A stretch of DNA of 64,000 bases from Pseudomonas sp. LB-090624. GTDB lineage: Bacteria > Pseudomonadota > Gammaproteobacteria > Pseudomonadales > Pseudomonadaceae. Position 1 is the first letter of the stretch. Every line of letters starts with the position of its first letter. The DNA lies in NCBI RefSeq assembly GCF_003205205.1, contig NZ_QJRL01000006.1:62001-126000 (forward strand). The letters run 5' to 3'. The position numbers and the translations under genes were made by a program. Positions 7,439 through 16,499 of this stretch are shown in pieces. Under the pieces are notes generated by a model. That model saw nothing but the letters and a program-made list of their open reading frames with translations, did not search any database and was not told the origin of the DNA.

Positions 7439-8803
7439 ATGCAAGCGACTAAGAAGACGCATGTGCGCTACCTGATCCTGTTCATGCTGTTCCTGGTGAC
7501 CACGATCAACTATGCCGACCGCGCTACCATTGCAATCGCAGGCTCCAGCCTGCAAAAAGACCTCGGCATTGACGCCGTAACCCTCGGTTATATCTTCTCC
7601 GCCTTCGGATGGGCTTACGTGGCTGGCCAGATTCCTGGTGGCTGGCTGCTCGACCGCTTCGGTTCCAAGAACGTCTACGCCTTCAGCATCTTCACCTGGT
7701 CGCTGTTCACCCTGTTGCAGGGTTTTGTTGGCGGCCTGCCGGTGGCCTGGGCGGTGGTGACCCTGTTCACCCTGCGCTTCCTCGTCGGTTTCGCCGAAGC
7801 CCCGTCGTTCCCGGGCAACGCCCGTATCGTCGCGGCCTGGTTCCCTACCCAGGAACGTGGCACTGCCTCGGCCATCTTCAACTCGGCGCAATACTTTGCC
7901 ACCGCCCTGTTCGCACCGATCATGGGCTGGATCGTGTTCAGCTTCGGCTGGGAGCACGTGTTCGTGGTGATGGGGGCACTGGGCATCATCTTCTCGATGG
8001 TATGGCTGAAGACCATCTACAACCCGCGCCAACACCCACGCATCAGCCAGGATGAACTCCAACATATCGAGCAGAATGGCGGGCTGGTCGACATGGACCA
8101 GAAGCGCGGCAACGATGGCCCGAAATGGGGCTACATCAAGCAACTGCTGACCAGCCGCATGCTGCTGGGCGTTTACCTGGGCCAGTACTGCATCAACGCC
8201 ATCACCTACTTCTTCCTCACCTGGTTCCCGGTGTACCTGGTGCAGGAACGGGGCATGACCATCCTCAAGGCTGGCTTCATTGCCTCGCTGCCGGCGGTAT
8301 GCGGCTTCATTGGCGGCGTGCTGGGTGGGGTGATCTCGGACTGGCTGCTGCGCCGTGGCAACTCGCTGACCTTCTCGCGCAAGCTGCCGATCGTCTGTGG
8401 CCTGCTGTTGTCGACCACCATGGTGTTCTGCAACTACGTCGACGCCGAGTGGATGGTGGTCGGCTTCATGACCCTGGCCTTCTTTGGCAAAGGCATCGGC
8501 GCGCTGGGCTGGGCGGTAGTGGCAGACACTTCGCCAAAGCAGATCGCCGGGTTGTCGGGCGGCCTGTTCAACACCTTCGGCAATATCGCCTCGATCACGA
8601 CGCCGATCGTCATCGGCTACATCATCAGCGCTACCGGCTCGTTCAAGTGGGCCCTGGTGTATGTAGGCGCCAACGCCCTGGTGGCCGTGTTCAGCTACCT
8701 GGTGATTGTCGGCCCGATCAAGCGTATCGAGCTGCGCGACGATGCCCCGAAGCCACAGGCTGAGCCTGCCGCCAACGGCGAACTGGCCAGCTCGCGTCAC
8801 TGA
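7439..8803 (+). CDS. MFS D-glucarate/galactarate permease (anion:cation symporter family)
   Basis: A 454-residue major facilitator with twelve predicted membrane segments. The start is preceded by GTGGGAG. The N-terminus has TTINYADRATIAIAG, typical of the ACS family including GudP and tartrate carriers. Signature stretches are GWAYVAGQIPGGWLLDRFG and RFLVGFAEAPSFPGN, the latter including the conserved PxFPGN of organic-anion carriers. The C-terminal tail is short, polar and cytoplasmic. It should import D-glucarate and/or galactarate by proton symport for the enzymes on either side. It is flanked by intergenic hairpins on both sides, so expression may be tuned separately from kdgD and garD. 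Confidence 0.87.
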   Translation: MQATKKTHVRYLILFMLFLVTTINYADRATIAIAGSSLQKDLGIDAVTLGYIFSAFGWAYVAGQIPGGWLLDRFGSKNVYAFSIFTWSLFTLLQGFVGGLPVAWAVVTLFTLRFLVGFAEAPSFPGNARIVAAWFPTQERGTASAIFNSAQYFATALFAPIMGWIVFSFGWEHVFVVMGALGIIFSMVWLKTIYNPRQHPRISQDELQHIEQNGGLVDMDQKRGNDGPKWGYIKQLLTSRMLLGVYLGQYCINAITYFFLTWFPVYLVQERGMTILKAGFIASLPAVCGFIGGVLGGVISDWLLRRGNSLTFSRKLPIVCGLLLSTTMVFCNYVDAEWMVVGFMTLAFFGKGIGALGWAVVADTSPKQIAGLSGGLFNTFGNIASITTPIVIGYIISATGSFKWALVYVGANALVAVFSYLVIVGPIKRIELRDDAPKPQAEPAANGELASSRH

Positions 8804-8810
8804 GTGAACA

Positions 8811-8839
8811 CGCCCGCGCCGGCTGGTCCGGTGCGGGCG
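8811..8839 (+). terminator. Hairpin between permease and garD
   Basis: CGCCCGCGCCGG pairs with CCGGTGCGGGCG around CTGGT, a 12-pair stem with one G-U pair, directly after the permease stop. No T-run follows, so a stabilising or attenuating role is as likely as termination. Confidence 0.5.
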
Positions 8840-8881
8840 GATGTACAAAAAGCCTGAGAACCTGACAAGTAGGGCCCAAAC

Positions 8882-10435
8882 ATGCAGTTGATCGAACATT
8901 CCGACTCGCCCCGCTACGTCCGCCTGCACGACGACGATAACGTTGTGGTTGTGGTCAACGACGGTGGCCTGGGCGAAGGCGCCCGCTTCGCCGACGGCTT
9001 GACCCTGGTCGAAGGCGTGCCACAAAGCCACAAGGTTGCCACCGTGGCCATCGCCAAGGGCGAGCCCGTGCGCCGCTACGGGCAAATCATCGGTTATGCG
9101 CTGGAAGACCTGCGCCAGGGCAGCTGGGTGCAAGAAAGCCAGCTGGCCATGCCCGCTGCCCCGGAGCTGGACAGCCTGCCGCGCTGCGATGCCGTGCCAC
9201 CGCCACTGCCGCCGCTGGAAGGCTTTACCTTCGAAGGCTACCGCAACGCCGACGGCACTGTCGGCACGCGCAATATCCTTGGTATCACCACCACCGTGCA
9301 ATGCGTAACCGGCGTGCTGGAACACGCGGTCAAGCGCATCCGCAGCGAACTGTTGCCCAAATACCCCAACGTCGATGACGTGGTGGCCATCACCCACAGC
9401 TACGGCTGCGGCGTGGCAATCAACGCCCGCGACGCCTATATCCCGATCCGCACCGTGCGCAACCTGGCGCGCAACCCCAACTTGGGCGGCGAAGCACTGG
9501 TCATCAGCCTGGGCTGCGAAAAACTGCAGGCCGGCCAGGTCATGCACGACAACGACCCGTCGGTGGACCTCAGCGACCCGTGGCTGTACCGCCTGCAGGA
9601 CGCCAGCCTGGGCTTCGTGGAAATGATCGAGCAGATCATGGCACTGGCCGAAACCCGGCTGAAGAAGCTCGACCAGCGCCGCCGCGTCAGCGTGCCGGCC
9701 AGCGAACTGATCCTCGGCATGCAGTGTGGCGGCAGCGACGCATTCTCGGGCATCACCGCCAACCCGGCGCTGGGCTATGCCGCCGACCTGTTGGTCCGTG
9801 CCGGCGCCACCGTACTGTTTTCGGAAGTGACCGAGGTGCGCGACGCCATCTACATGCTGACTTCGCGTGCCGAAAACCAGGACGTCGCCGAGGCGCTGGT
9901 CCGCGAGATGGACTGGTACGACCGTTACCTGCAGCAAGGCGCCGCTGACCGCAGCGCCAACACCACACCGGGCAACAAGAAAGGCGGCCTGTCGAATATC
10001 GTCGAAAAATCACTGGGCTCGATCGTCAAGTCTGGCAGCGGTGCCATCCAGGGCGTACTCGGCCCGGGCGAGCGCGTCAACCGCAAGGGCCTGATCTTCT
10101 GCGCCACCCCTGCCAGCGACTTTGTCTGTGGCACCCTGCAACTGGCTGCCGGCATGAACCTGCACGTCTTCACCACTGGCCGCGGCACCCCCTATGGCCT
10201 GGCCATGGCACCGGTCGTCAAGGTGTGTACCCGCACCGAGCTGGCCCAACGCTGGCCTGACCTGATCGACATCGACGCCGGGCGCATCGCCAGTGGCCGC
10301 TCGTCCATCGAGGAACTGGGTTGGGAGCTGTTCCACTACTACCTGGACGTCGCCAGCGGTCGCAAGCAGACCTGGGCCGAACAGCACCGCCTGCACAACG
10401 ACATTACGCTGTTCAACCCGGCGCCGATCACCTGA
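8882..10435 (+). CDS. garD: Galactarate dehydratase
   Basis: A 517-residue enzyme of the UxaA/GarD family, which converts galactarate to 5-keto-4-deoxy-glucarate with a metal cofactor. The first 100 residues form the SAF-type domain ([13 protein letters not shown], then a turn at [22 protein letters not shown]). The catalytic part starts near residue 115 with [17 protein letters not shown], then [18 protein letters not shown] and [19 protein letters not shown], the expected conserved cysteine-containing loops. Length and order match E. coli GarD. Its product is the substrate of KdgD upstream. No glucarate dehydratase gene is in the window, so if glucarate is also used, gudD must lie elsewhere. 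Confidence 0.93.
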   Translation: MQLIEHSDSPRYVRLHDDDNVVVVVNDGGLGEGARFADGLTLVEGVPQSHKVATVAIAKGEPVRRYGQIIGYALEDLRQGSWVQESQLAMPAAPELDSLPRCDAVPPPLPPLEGFTFEGYRNADGTVGTRNILGITTTVQCVTGVLEHAVKRIRSELLPKYPNVDDVVAITHSYGCGVAINARDAYIPIRTVRNLARNPNLGGEALVISLGCEKLQAGQVMHDNDPSVDLSDPWLYRLQDASLGFVEMIEQIMALAETRLKKLDQRRRVSVPASELILGMQCGGSDAFSGITANPALGYAADLLVRAGATVLFSEVTEVRDAIYMLTSRAENQDVAEALVREMDWYDRYLQQGAADRSANTTPGNKKGGLSNIVEKSLGSIVKSGSGAIQGVLGPGERVNRKGLIFCATPASDFVCGTLQLAAGMNLHVFTTGRGTPYGLAMAPVVKVCTRTELAQRWPDLIDIDAGRIASGRSSIEELGWELFHYYLDVASGRKQTWAEQHRLHNDITLFNPAPIT

Positions 10436-10492
10436 TGAGTCAGGATGCCTGAATAGCCTTCTTCCTTCCGCTACTTCTACAGGAGCACCCCT

Positions 10493-12073
10493 ATGCCTGA
10501 AATCCTCGGCCACAACTTTATCGCCGGCCAGCGCAGCGCCGCTGGCGCCCAGCGCCTGCAAAGCCTGGACGCAAGCACAGGCGAAGCCCTGCCTTACAGC
10601 TTCGCCCAGGCCACCGAAAATGAAGTGGACCAGGCCGCCAAGGCCGCTGCCGCCGCCTTCGCCGAATTCCGTCAACTGGCCCCGGTTCGTCGCGCCGAAT
10701 TCCTCGACGCCATCGCCGCCGAACTCGACGAACTGGACGACGCCTTCGTCGCCATCGTCTGCCGCGAAACTGCCCTGCCTGCCGCCCGTATCCAGGGCGA
10801 GCGCGGTCGTACCAGCGGCCAGATGCGCCTGTTCGCCCAGGTGTTGCGCCGGGGCGACTACCTCGGTGCACGCATCGACCTCGCCCTGCCCGAGCGCCAG
10901 CCGCTGCCACGCGTAGACCTGCGCCAGATGCGCATTGGCGTCGGCCCGGTCGCGGTGTTCGGTGCCAGTAACTTCCCCCTGGCCTTCTCCACCGCAGGCG
11001 GCGATACGGCCGCAGCACTGGCCGCCGGTTGCCCTGTGGTGTTCAAGGCCCACAGCGGCCACATGGCCACCGCCGACCTGGTAGGCTGCGCCATCGTGCG
11101 TGCCGCGCAGCGTACCGGCATGCCCAAGGGTGTGTTCAATATGGTGTTCGGTGGCGGTGTGGGCGAGTGGCTGGTCAAACACCCGGACATCCAGGCCGTT
11201 GGCTTCACCGGCTCGCTGAAGGGCGGCGATGCCCTGTGTCGCATGGCCGCCGAGCGCCCACAGCCGATTCCGGTGTTCGCCGAAATGTCCAGCATCAACC
11301 CGGTGATCATCCTGCCAGGCGCTCTGGCCAAGCGTGGCGAAGCCATTGCCCAGGAGTTGGCCGGCTCCGTGTGCATGGGGGCCGGGCAGTTCTGCACCAA
11401 CCCGGGCCTGGTGATCGGCCTGCAATCGCCACAGTACAGCCAGCTGCTGGCCGACCTGGGCCAGCACTTGGGCCAGCAGGCCGGGCAGACCATGCTCAAC
11501 GCCGGTGGCCTGCGCAGCTATGTCGGTGGCCTGGCGCACCTGCATGCCCATGCCGGTATCGAGCACCTGGCCGGCCAGGCACAAGAAGGCAACCAGGCCC
11601 GTGCCCAGCTGTTCAAGGCCGATGCCCGTTTGCTGGTCGAGTCTGATCCACTGCTGCAGGAAGAAGTCTTCGGCCCCACTACAGTGGCCGTGGAAGCACA
11701 GGACAACGACCAGTTGCGCGCCGCCCTGCTCGGCCTGCGTGGCCAACTGACCGCTACCCTGATCGGCGAGCCAGAGGACCTTGAGACCTTTGCCTGGCTG
11801 GTGCCGCTGCTGGAAGAAAAAGTCGGGCGGATCCTGATCAATGGGTACCCGACCGGTGTCGAGGTGTGCGATGCCATGGTCCACGGTGGCCCCTACCCGG
11901 CCACCTCCGACGCGCGTGGCACCTCGGTCGGCACCCTGGCCATCGACCGCTTCCTGCGCCCAGTGTGCTACCAAAACTACCCGCAGGCACTGCTGCCTGA
12001 GGCACTGCGCGACGGCAACCCGCTGGGGCTGCGGCGGTTGGTGAATGGGCAGTGGACTGACGGAGCGATCTGA
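10493..12073 (+). CDS. 2,5-dioxovalerate (alpha-ketoglutarate semialdehyde) dehydrogenase
   Basis: A 526-residue aldehyde dehydrogenase. The catalytic cysteine is Cys301 in GAGQFCTNPG, with the general-base region in VFAEMSSINPVIILPGAL and the cofactor loop in GFTGSLKGG. The longer-than-average length and VGPVAVFGASNFPLAFSTAGGD stretch fit the ketoglutarate semialdehyde dehydrogenase branch. It oxidises 2,5-dioxopentanoate to 2-oxoglutarate with NAD(P)+, delivering sugar-diacid carbon to the TCA cycle. It is the last gene of the sugar-diacid set and is followed by a good terminator at 12096. The gene starts 57 bases after garD with AGGAG in front. Confidence 0.92.
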   Translation: MPEILGHNFIAGQRSAAGAQRLQSLDASTGEALPYSFAQATENEVDQAAKAAAAAFAEFRQLAPVRRAEFLDAIAAELDELDDAFVAIVCRETALPAARIQGERGRTSGQMRLFAQVLRRGDYLGARIDLALPERQPLPRVDLRQMRIGVGPVAVFGASNFPLAFSTAGGDTAAALAAGCPVVFKAHSGHMATADLVGCAIVRAAQRTGMPKGVFNMVFGGGVGEWLVKHPDIQAVGFTGSLKGGDALCRMAAERPQPIPVFAEMSSINPVIILPGALAKRGEAIAQELAGSVCMGAGQFCTNPGLVIGLQSPQYSQLLADLGQHLGQQAGQTMLNAGGLRSYVGGLAHLHAHAGIEHLAGQAQEGNQARAQLFKADARLLVESDPLLQEEVFGPTTVAVEAQDNDQLRAALLGLRGQLTATLIGEPEDLETFAWLVPLLEEKVGRILINGYPTGVEVCDAMVHGGPYPATSDARGTSVGTLAIDRFLRPVCYQNYPQALLPEALRDGNPLGLRRLVNGQWTDGAI

Positions 12074-12095
12074 ATTCACTCCACTTGAAAACAGG

Positions 12096-12121
12096 AAAGC
12101 CCCGTATCAACGGGGCTTTTT
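12096..12121. terminator. Intrinsic terminator between dehydrogenase and GntR gene
   Basis: AAAGCCCCG pairs with CGGGGCTTT around TATCAA, followed on the plus strand by TT. The A-run on the left gives a T-run when read from the minus strand, so it can serve both converging genes. Confidence 0.85.
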
Positions 12122-12140
12122 CATGTGCCTGTACCGGGCT

Positions 12141-12890
12141 TCAGGCGCCTTGCGCCTCTGCCTCCTCATGCGCTTGACGCAAGCGCTCGCGGCTGTTGCT
12201 CAGGTGCATGCGCATGGCCATCTTCGCCCCTTCGCTGTCACGCCTGGCAATGGCTTCGTAGATGGCTTCATGCTCATGCCTCAAGCGGCTCATGTAATGG
12301 GCCTGGTCATCATGCGCCAACCGCGCCGAATTCAGCCGGGTGCGCGGGATAATGCTGGTACCCAGGTGGTTGATGATGTCGGCGAAATAATGGTTGCCAC
12401 TGGCTTGGGCGATGCGCAGGTGAAACTGGAAGTCCGCCGACACTGCATCGGTGGCGTGCGCTGCCCCTTCGTTCAACTCGTCCAGCGCCGCACGCATGCC
12501 GGCCAGCTCTTCATCGCTGCGCCGTTGTGCCGCCAGGCCAGCCGATTCGATTTCCAGGGCTATGCGCAATTCCAGCACCGCCAGCACTTCACGCAGGGTG
12601 ACCACAGTCGCCGGGTCGATGCGAAAGCCCCCGGTCGCCGGGGCATCCAGCACGAATGTGCCGATGCCATGACGCGTCTCGACCTGCCCGGCGGCCTGCA
12701 GCCGCGAGATCGCCTCGCGCACCACTGTGCGGCTGACGCCCTCTTCGGCCATAATCTGCGACTCGGTCGGCAGCTTGTCGCCGCGCTTGAGCTGGCCGCT
12801 GCGAATGCGCTCGGTCAGCACCGTGACCAGTTCCTGGGCCAGACTGCGCGGCTTGCGCCGGGTCCTTGCCTGTACCTGCTGCTCTGTCAT
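12141..12890 (-). CDS. GntR/FCD-family regulator of sugar-diacid genes (GguR-like)
   Basis: A 249-residue repressor-type protein. The N-terminal winged helix has RIRSGQLKRGDKLPTESQI, GVSRTVVREAISRLQ and VETRHGIGTFV, diagnostic of FadR-type GntR proteins. The C-terminal FCD domain has the metal/ligand residues in ADFQFHLRIAQASGN, RHEHEAIYEA and MRMHLSN. The ATG at 12890 (MTEQQVQARTRRK) is preferred; an in-frame GTG at 12905 has no ribosome site. It converges on the end of the sugar-diacid operon. A dyad upstream of it recurs before kdgD, so it probably regulates that operon and itself. I recall regulators at this position being called GguR; the effector is likely a sugar diacid or its product. 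Confidence 0.85.
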   Translation of the reverse strand: MTEQQVQARTRRKPRSLAQELVTVLTERIRSGQLKRGDKLPTESQIMAEEGVSRTVVREAISRLQAAGQVETRHGIGTFVLDAPATGGFRIDPATVVTLREVLAVLELRIALEIESAGLAAQRRSDEELAGMRAALDELNEGAAHATDAVSADFQFHLRIAQASGNHYFADIINHLGTSIIPRTRLNSARLAHDDQAHYMSRLRHEHEAIYEAIARRDSEGAKMAMRMHLSNSRERLRQAHEEAEAQGA

Positions 12891-12936
12891 TGCCCTGTAT
12901 TTCACCTTGAAAGACAGCGCTCATCATAGCGCAAGC

Positions 12937-12957
12937 GGTTGTACGATCACATACACC
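12937..12957. promoter_or_regulatory. Candidate operator upstream of the GntR gene
   Basis: The site starts GGTTGTACGAT and continues CACATACACC, with TGTA and TACA half-sites separated by eight bases. It lies 47 bases before the regulator start and matches the site at 6354-6372 in 16 of the first 19 positions. Similar distances to both start codons support a real operator. Confidence 0.6.
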
Positions 12958-13087
12958 TGGTGCGGTATTTATCACCCAGTTTTCCCGCGGGGTACCCCGA
13001 AAAAACGGCGGAAATACTGGCCTGGAGCCTGCGCAAGCCTGTACCGTGCAGGTTCACGCTCACCTATCCATGGAAGGAAACCGCAGC

Positions 13088-13738
13088 ATGAAAACCCTCG
13101 ACCGCCTGTTGCTCGGCAGCGGCTTGCTGATTCCCCTCTGGCTGCTGGCGGGGGTATGGCTCACCGCCCAGGCCTACCCCGGCTACGACCACCTGCAACA
13201 GGCGATGAGCCAGCTCGGCGCTGTAGGTTCGCCAACTCACGACTGGTCCCCACGGGTCAACAACTTCCCCCTCGCGGCGTTGTTCATCCTGTTTGCCTGG
13301 GGCCTGGCGCGACGCTGGCAGGGTTCTAAGCTGGCGTTGCTCAGCGCAGGCCTGGTGTTGCTGCATGGCCTTGGCAGCCTGGGCGCAGGCTGGTTTCCTT
13401 GCGACCAAGGTTGCGCCCCGGCCCAGCCGTCCACCTCACAGCAACTGCACAACCTGTCAGGCTTGCTGATGTTCCTCTCGCTGACACTGGCTAGCGCCCT
13501 GTGGGCCTGGCTGGGCAACCGTATCGCCGGCAGCCGGCCACTGGCGCTGTTTTCCCTCGCCTGCGTGATCCTGGCCATCGTCACCGTCGCGCTCATGGGC
13601 CAGGCGGCCCAAAGCGGGCAGCTATTCGGCCTGTACCAGCGCCTTAACTATGGGGTAGCGGTACTGTGGGTCGCCGGCCTGGCCTGGGCCAGCCTGCGCA
13701 GGCCAGCGGTCAGCCCGCTGCGCATGGCCGCGATCTGA
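13088..13738 (+). CDS. DUF998 family membrane protein
   Basis: A 216-residue integral membrane protein with about six hydrophobic segments. The start at 13088 has GGAAGGAAACC upstream, and the product begins with a short basic stretch and a first membrane helix. YPGYDHLQQAMSQLGAVGSP and WFPCDQGC are recognisable DUF998 features; in that family the first loop after helix 1 carries the YPxY-SQLG pattern. The function of DUF998 proteins is not established. It stands alone, divergent from the GntR gene, with no evident operon partner. Confidence 0.75.
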   Translation: MKTLDRLLLGSGLLIPLWLLAGVWLTAQAYPGYDHLQQAMSQLGAVGSPTHDWSPRVNNFPLAALFILFAWGLARRWQGSKLALLSAGLVLLHGLGSLGAGWFPCDQGCAPAQPSTSQQLHNLSGLLMFLSLTLASALWAWLGNRIAGSRPLALFSLACVILAIVTVALMGQAAQSGQLFGLYQRLNYGVAVLWVAGLAWASLRRPAVSPLRMAAI

Positions 13739-13812
13739 GGGCAAATTGCTGGCCCCCAGCCTGTCAAAGCGAAGGCAAACTTCGTTCTCCTTCAGATGCT
13801 TAGGACAGCAAC

Positions 13813-14142
13813 ATGCGAGTACTTCTAGCAACGATGGCCGGCTGCCTGCTGGCCACGCTCGCCTTCGGCGCCCAGGCACGGGCGCTAAGCCAGAATGATC
13901 GCCACACGTGCGGCTGGGGTGCACAGATAGCGGGTGAAGCCCAACAGGCCAAACTATCCGGGGTAACCTTGTATGCCACGCGCAAGAAGCTTCAGGTGCG
14001 TAAATTCCCCAAGCCTTGGATGCGCATGACAGCATTCGGCATTACCGAGCAAACCTACAACAGCCGTTCAAGGCTGAAACCTGCGGCGATAAAGCAGACG
14101 TATTACGAGCAGTGTGTGCAGCATGCTGTAGCAAAACGATAA
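13813..14142 (+). CDS. Small secreted protein of unknown function
   Basis: A 109-residue protein with a clear signal peptide (MRVLLATMAGCLLATLAFGAQARA), leaving a mature basic protein of about 85 residues. Two cysteines (HTCGWG and YEQCVQH) could form one disulfide in the periplasm. AGGACAGCAAC precedes the ATG. I do not recognise a family beyond its resemblance to small exported pseudomonad proteins. It lies downstream of the DUF998 gene in the same direction with a 74-base gap, so co-transcription is possible but not required. It converges with the YedE gene. Confidence 0.65.
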   Translation: MRVLLATMAGCLLATLAFGAQARALSQNDRHTCGWGAQIAGEAQQAKLSGVTLYATRKKLQVRKFPKPWMRMTAFGITEQTYNSRSRLKPAAIKQTYYEQCVQHAVAKR

Positions 14143-14191
14143 CGTATTATTTTCATAGTGTTACGAATGAAAGTTAACGTTTTGCAACAGC

Positions 14192-14209
14192 ACCGCTTGC
14201 AGCGGTTTT
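14192..14209 (+). terminator. Short terminator-like stem between convergent genes
   Basis: ACCGC pairs with GCGGT around TTGCA, followed by TTTTA. The stem is only five pairs, but it sits 50 bases after the small secreted protein and faces the YedE gene. Confidence 0.4.
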
Positions 14210-14231
14210 ACAGCCATGCTGCGATACCGTC

Positions 14232-15446
14232 TCAGCAGCCGTTCAGCACCGCCGGGCGGCGTTCACCGGCAAAGAACAGCGGGCGCAAGCGCACGCCGAT
14301 CAGGTTGCCCGTGTACGCCGCCACCAGCCACAGCCAGCCGTGCAGGCTGCCCGAGGCAATGCCGCTGAAGTACGCACCGATGTTGCAGCCATAGGCCAGG
14401 CGCGAGCCGTAGCCCAGCAACAGGCCGCCAATCACCGCAGCCACCAGCGACGGCAGCGGGATTTTCAGGCTGGGTGCAAAGCGCCCGGCCAGCCCCGCAG
14501 CCAGCAGGGCCCCCAGCACGATGCCCAGGTCCATGACCGTGGTGATGTCCTGCCACAGTGGCGAGGCCAATGCCTTGGCGTTAGCCGGTGCCTGCCAGAA
14601 CACCCAGCTACCGACATCCACACCCAGGCCGTTGAGGGTTTTGGCACCCCACAAGGCGAAGGCCGAGGTAATACCCCACGGCCGCCCTGCCAGCGCCAGC
14701 GTTGCGTAATTGAGCAAGGCCAGGGCGACCGCGCCCCACAGCAGCGGCCATGGCCCCCGCAGGAAGCGGCGCAGGCCTTGGTGCTCACTGGCGACCGGCG
14801 CTTCAAGCCCGCCATGGCGGCGCTTTTCCAGCACCACCGTGGCCCAGGCGATCAACCCGAACACTGCCAGGCTCACCAGCAGCGCCGGCGCTACGCCCCA
14901 GGCTTGCACGATCGAGGTGGCCGGGAACGACGGCAAGGCGAACCACCAGTCGGCATGGTGGGTGGCCGTGACCGACCCGATGATGAAGAACAACAGGGTC
15001 ACCAGCATGCGCGCATTACCGCCGCCCACGGTGAACAGTGTTCCCGATGCGCAACCGCCTCCCAGTTGCATGCCGATGCCGAAAATGAACGCACCGAACA
15101 CTACCGAAACTCCTGCCGGGGCCACCAGACCAGTGACCGGATTGCCGAACAGGCTGCCCGCCGACAGCGCCGGGAAGAACAGCAGCACAGCCAGGGCCAG
15201 CATGACCATTTGCGCACGCAGGCCCGCCCCCCGGCGTTCGTTGATGAACACCCGCCACGCCGAGGTGAAGCCGAAGGCGGCGTGGTACAGCGTCAGGCCC
15301 AGCGCGGCGCCGACCAGCAGCAGCAAAACCTGCTTGAAGCCGGCATTGAGGTTGAGGAACCAGGCACCGGCCAGCAGCAGGCCCAAGGCGATCAGAGGGG
15401 CGCCGAGGCGACGCGGTTCGGGTGTGGCAGTTGCGGAAAGACCCAT
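14232..15446 (-). CDS. YeeE/YedE family sulfur-compound transporter
   Basis: A 404-residue inner-membrane protein with about nine or ten hydrophobic helices and an internal duplication. The two diagnostic cysteine motifs are GMQLGGGCASGTLF in the first half and RLAYGCNIGAYFSG in the second. In characterised relatives (TsuA type) these cysteines relay thiosulfate through the membrane. The lineage here is the long single-chain form. A divergent LysR gene 144 bases away may control it, and an 11-base G-run lies in the shared promoter region. The exact substrate (thiosulfate, selenate-related or other sulfur species) cannot be fixed. No accessory TusA/SirA gene is adjacent. Confidence 0.85.
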   Translation of the reverse strand: MGLSATATPEPRRLGAPLIALGLLLAGAWFLNLNAGFKQVLLLLVGAALGLTLYHAAFGFTSAWRVFINERRGAGLRAQMVMLALAVLLFFPALSAGSLFGNPVTGLVAPAGVSVVFGAFIFGIGMQLGGGCASGTLFTVGGGNARMLVTLLFFIIGSVTATHHADWWFALPSFPATSIVQAWGVAPALLVSLAVFGLIAWATVVLEKRRHGGLEAPVASEHQGLRRFLRGPWPLLWGAVALALLNYATLALAGRPWGITSAFALWGAKTLNGLGVDVGSWVFWQAPANAKALASPLWQDITTVMDLGIVLGALLAAGLAGRFAPSLKIPLPSLVAAVIGGLLLGYGSRLAYGCNIGAYFSGIASGSLHGWLWLVAAYTGNLIGVRLRPLFFAGERRPAVLNGC

Positions 15447-15512
15447 CGGATTACTCGGATATCAATGAAACGGATGCGGAGTATACCCCCAACAGCTGAC
15501 GCGGTCCCTGTA

Positions 15513-15523
15513 GGGGGGGGGGG
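15513..15523. repeat. Homopolymeric G11 tract in a divergent promoter region
   Basis: Eleven consecutive G bases lie between the start codons of the YedE gene (15446) and the LysR gene (15591), 67 and 68 bases from each. Tracts this long are prone to slippage and to sequencing error. It changes promoter spacing, not a reading frame. Confidence 0.9.
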
Positions 15524-15590
15524 CCTCGAGAGGTCAAGGTATTTGTTAAGCTAATCGGCAGTGCCAGAACTGACCAAGAGCATTCACCTC

Positions 15591-16499
15591 ATGGATGAAC
15601 TGCGCAAGATCGACCTCAACCTGCTACTCGCCCTGCACGCCCTGCTCAGCGAAAAGCACGTGACCCGTGCCGCCCTGCGTCTGCACCGCAGTCAGCCGGC
15701 GGTCAGCCACGCCCTGGCACAGCTGCGCAAGCACTTCGACGACCCCTTGCTGGTCCGCCAAGGTGGCAGCATGACCCTGACCGCCCGGGCCCAGGCGCTG
15801 GCGCAGCCGCTGCAGGACGCACTGGGCAATCTGAACGGCCTGCTGGCCACGCCGCAGTTCGAGCCGGCCAACGCCCGGCGTCGGTTCCGGCTGTCGCTGT
15901 CCGACTACTCTTCGCGCATCGTCCTGCCACCGCTGATGCGTCACCTGCGCCAAGTCGCCCCTGGGATAGACCTGGCGATCAGCCAGGCCAGCCGTGAAAC
16001 CATGCTGGCCCAGTTGCTCGACGGCGAACTGGACCTGGCCCTGGGGCTGTTCCCCGACCTGCCCCACGACATTACTGCCCAGCCGCTGTTCGCCGACAGC
16101 TTCGTCAGCGTGGCCGATCGCCAGGTGCTGCCCGCCAGCGGCGTCCTGGCCCTGGAGGACTGGCTGGCACGCCCGCATGTATTGATGGCCATGCGCCCTG
16201 ATGCTTTCGATGAAATAGAACGTGCGCTGGCTGCCCAAGGTTTGCAGCGCCGTATAGCCCTGGCCCTGCCACACTGGAGCGCAGCCCTGGAGGTGTTGGC
16301 CGGTACCGACCTGATCCTGACGGTGGCCAGGCGCGCTGTAGGCTCGTTGCGCCAGCACAAGACGTTGCGTCAGTTCACCCCGCCGCTGGTCATCCCCGCG
16401 TTCGATTACCAGCAAGCCTGGCACAGCCGCAAGGACCGCGACCCCGGGCACCGCTGGTTGCGCGAAACCGTGTGGGCCTGTAGCCAGCCAGGGCGCTGA
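15591..16499 (+). CDS. LysR-family transcriptional regulator
   Basis: A 302-residue LysR-type regulator. The N-terminal winged helix is textbook: DLNLLLALHALLSEKHVTRAALRLHRSQPAVSHALAQLRKHFDDPLLVR. The effector domain starts near residue 90 (RRRFRLSLSDYSSRIVLPPLM). The ATG at 15591 is preferred because the DNA-binding domain starts directly after it; a GTG at 15561 would add ten unconserved residues. It is divergent from the YedE transporter gene, the usual arrangement for a LysR protein and its target. The NodD/SyrM-like PxLMRHLR pattern suggests the branch of LysR proteins acting on catabolic or transport genes, but its inducer is unknown. Its stop codon directly abuts that of the next, convergent gene. 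Confidence 0.85.
   Translation: MDELRKIDLNLLLALHALLSEKHVTRAALRLHRSQPAVSHALAQLRKHFDDPLLVRQGGSMTLTARAQALAQPLQDALGNLNGLLATPQFEPANARRRFRLSLSDYSSRIVLPPLMRHLRQVAPGIDLAISQASRETMLAQLLDGELDLALGLFPDLPHDITAQPLFADSFVSVADRQVLPASGVLALEDWLARPHVLMAMRPDAFDEIERALAAQGLQRRIALALPHWSAALEVLAGTDLILTVARRAVGSLRQHKTLRQFTPPLVIPAFDYQQAWHSRKDRDPGHRWLRETVWACSQPGR

Noticed and set aside
7238..9937. A 2.7-kb open frame on the minus strand across the sugar-diacid genes
   Set aside because: It is antisense to kdgD, the permease and garD, all of which have strong family motifs. High GC with G/C third positions gives long antisense open frames; composition is His/Gln/Arg/Ala-rich with no domain.
10010..12079. A 689-codon minus-strand frame across garD and the dehydrogenase
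   Set aside because: Both plus-strand genes are certain, and the antisense product has no fold signature.
14143..14231. Possible small RNA gene between convergent genes
   Set aside because: Only a weak 5-bp stem with a short T-run is present; no promoter or longer structure supports an RNA gene.
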